A stretch of 5,867 nt of DNA, taken from positions 1 to 5,867 of the forward strand of contig JACNIV010000072.1 of NCBI GenBank assembly GCA_014382915.1. Reading direction: 5' to 3'. The notes under the pieces were generated by a model that was given only the letters and a program-made list of their open reading frames with translations, did no database searches and was not told where the DNA came from. The stretch's first letter is position 1. Every line of letters begins with the position of its first letter. The position numbers were made by a program, and so were the translations under genes. Of the stretch, positions 4,744-5,867 are shown piece by piece. Source of the stretch: Candidatus Cloacimonadota bacterium (GTDB lineage Bacteria; Cloacimonadota; Cloacimonadia; Cloacimonadales; TCS61).

Positions 4744-5681
4744 ATAAATGCTTATATTGTTATGCTCCACTTGAAGACGGGTCCCATTATCATCCACAAT
4801 GCAGCAGAAAGTTCTTTGGCCTGGAAGTTCCTCCCCGTCTGCCGTATGACATAACGGAATTAAAAGAAGTAGCTAAAAAGATCATACAGAAAAGTATAGC
4901 TGTTCCAGGTGTTCAGGTAAAACTTTCTTTGCAGATTGAAAAAAGCCGCCAACAAGGTAATCGCTTCACGATGGTGGGATTATGGGGAAATTATATCTTA
5001 AAACCAGCGGTGGAAAAATATCCTGAACTACCGCAGAACGAAGACCTGGTAATGCACCTGGCGGAATTATTTAAGATCAGAACGGTTCCGCATGCGCTTA
5101 TTCCATTAAGATCCGGGGAGTTAGTCTATATTTCCAGGCGCATTGATAGAACAATAAAGAATAAGAAGATACATATGGAAGATCTCTGTCAGCTATCCGA
5201 AAGACTTACAGAAGATAAATACAAAGGCTCTATGGAACAAGTTGCCAGAGTAATTAAGTTCTACTCTTCCAATCCGCTTCTGGACGTTCTCAGTTTGTTT
5301 GAAATTACACTATTCTCTTTTCTCACCGGCAATGCCGATATGCACTTGAAAAATTTCTCTCTGATTTATGAGGAGGGATTTCATATGCTTTCTCCTGCCT
5401 ATGATCTGCTTTCTACCCGATTAGTTCTTTCCGAACAGGATGACCCTGAAGAAATGGCTTTAACGCTGAATGGTAAGAAAAGTAATATCAAAGAATCTGA
5501 TTTTAAATTGTTTTCAGAAAATATCGGATTGAATGAAAAACAGGTTAATAATGTATTCCAAAAATTTAAAAATATTCTTCCGAAAGCCCTTGAATTCATT
5601 GATCACAGTTTTCTTTCTAATAGTAAAAAAGAGGAGTTCAGAGAACTGCTTGCAATTCGTGCCAGACGATTGCTGCTGTAA
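4740..5681 (+). CDS. hipT: HipT-type Ser/Thr kinase toxin lacking the HipA N-terminal subdomain
   Basis: The protein has 313 residues and starts at ATG 4740, overlapping the hipS stop, with GGAGGG at 4725-4730. It opens with a possible zinc knuckle (C4, C7, H18, C21). The HipA-like kinase core follows: Gly-rich loop AVPGVQVKLSL (54-64), ATP-binding Lys88 in NYILKP, Glu101 in QNED, catalytic loop TGNADMHLKNFSL (D200, H202, K204, N205), and metal-binding D222 in LSPAYDLLS. By alignment D200, N205 and D222 match HipA D309, N314 and D332, so an active kinase is expected. E. coli HipA phosphorylates GltX, and HipT of E. coli O127 phosphorylates TrpS, halting translation. The substrate here is unknown. 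The position of the inhibitory autophosphorylated Ser (HipA S150) is Ala54; the nearest Ser is S52. The full-length core, intact motifs and compact operon argue against a broken hipA. Confidence 0.87.
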   Translation: MNKCLYCYAPLEDGSHYHPQCSRKFFGLEVPPRLPYDITELKEVAKKIIQKSIAVPGVQVKLSLQIEKSRQQGNRFTMVGLWGNYILKPAVEKYPELPQNEDLVMHLAELFKIRTVPHALIPLRSGELVYISRRIDRTIKNKKIHMEDLCQLSERLTEDKYKGSMEQVARVIKFYSSNPLLDVLSLFEITLFSFLTGNADMHLKNFSLIYEEGFHMLSPAYDLLSTRLVLSEQDDPEEMALTLNGKKSNIKESDFKLFSENIGLNEKQVNNVFQKFKNILPKALEFIDHSFLSNSKKEEFRELLAIRARRLLL

Positions 5682-5793
5682 GATTGAAGTTTAATTTTTT
5701 TTAAAATACATATCTGCTATCTTCCCTAGAAATCCTTTGACGCAATTCTTCTTAACTAAACAATTTGTTCAAAAAAAATTCGGAGGAACTTTT
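5682..5793 (+). other. Intergenic gap between hipT and butyrate kinase
   Basis: A T-rich stretch at 5690-5702 follows hipT, but no GC-rich hairpin precedes it, so no intrinsic terminator can be claimed. TTGACG at 5737-5742 could be a -35 box for the next gene, but no acceptable -10 lies at the right distance. GGAGGA at 5782-5787 is the next gene's ribosome binding site. Confidence 0.4.
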
Positions 5794-5867
5794 ATGAACT
5801 ATCGCGTTCTGGCAATTAATCCCGGTTCTACTTCAACCAAAATAGCGGTTTATGACAATAAAACAGA
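5794..5867 (+). CDS. buk: Butyrate kinase, N-terminal fragment (3' truncated by window)
   Basis: The first 24 codons read MNYRVLAINPGSTSTK followed by IAVYDNKT. The block LAINPGSTSTK is the first phosphate-binding signature of the acetate/butyrate kinase (ASKHA) family. NPGSTSTK is characteristic of butyrate or branched-chain fatty acid kinases, whereas acetate kinases usually read N-x-GSSS-x-K. The enzyme interconverts butyryl-phosphate plus ADP with butyrate plus ATP in the cytosol, usually with a phosphate butyryltransferase encoded nearby. The start is supported by GGAGGA 6 nt upstream. The 112-nt gap from hipT and the unrelated role suggest a separate unit belonging to the host's core metabolism. 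Only about 7% of a usual gene is visible, so substrate specificity cannot be judged. Confidence 0.85.
   Translation, partial: MNYRVLAINPGSTSTKIAVYDNKT

Noticed and set aside
4411..5681. A frameshifted or broken single hipA gene
   Set aside because: Each part has its own ribosome binding site and start, the overlap is a clean ATGA, and hipT begins with its own Cys/His motif. The split falls at the known HipS/HipT boundary.
5737..5766. Promoter for butyrate kinase with TTGACG as -35
   Set aside because: At 16-18 nt downstream there is no hexamer close to TATAAT, so only the -35-like box can be seen.

Overview
The window looks like chromosomal DNA from an uncultured Gram-negative bacterium of the FCB (Fibrobacteres-Chlorobi-Bacteroidetes) superphylum. 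The reasons are an outer-membrane lipoprotein, a small beta-barrel-like protein, and a secreted protein ending in the HPNPFNP / VWDG / SGLYFYR sorting domain (type IX/FlgD-like) typical of that group. Nearly every gene has a strong GGAGG-type ribosome binding site at 6-9 nt. That is unusual for Bacteroidota proper and fits lineages such as Cloacimonadota or Marinimicrobia better. This placement is an inference, not a demonstration.

Layout, all genes on the + strand. (1) Positions 2-3700 are an AT-rich cell-envelope cluster: the 3' end of a gene with a CsgG/FlgT-type C-terminal domain; a DUF799/GNA1162-like lipoprotein; a small exported beta-barrel-like protein; a two-helix membrane protein with a bacterial PH domain; a secreted beta-rich surface protein; and a short secreted protein with a C-terminal sorting domain. 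A strong intrinsic terminator at 3781-3813 closes the group. (2) Positions about 3814-4103 are non-coding and hold nested inverted and direct repeats that look like a decayed dispersed element. (3) Positions 4104-5681 are a compact three-gene toxin-antitoxin operon of the HipBST type: an XRE repressor (hipB), a free-standing HipA N-terminal subdomain (hipS) and a HipA-like Ser/Thr kinase lacking that subdomain (hipT). The genes overlap by 8 nt and 4 nt. (4) From 5794 the window enters the start of a butyrate kinase gene, a metabolic gene probably unrelated to the operon.

The most notable item is the HipBST operon and its control region. Three 18-bp inverted repeats (consensus ATACC-N6-GGTAT) sit with centres exactly 41 bp apart. 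The perfect middle copy lies between a TTGACA -35 and a TATAAA -10, and the third covers the hipB ribosome binding site. HipB, probably with HipS and HipT, likely represses the operon here. HipS would inhibit the HipT kinase, as shown for enteropathogenic E. coli HipBST. HipT has all core kinase residues but an Ala (A54) where known HipA/HipT kinases carry the autophosphorylated Ser, and it begins with a CCHC putative zinc knuckle.

A second notable item is a sharp composition change inside the sorting-domain gene near 3540, from about 29% to 47% GC. It suggests the end of the sorting domain was replaced from a paralogue.
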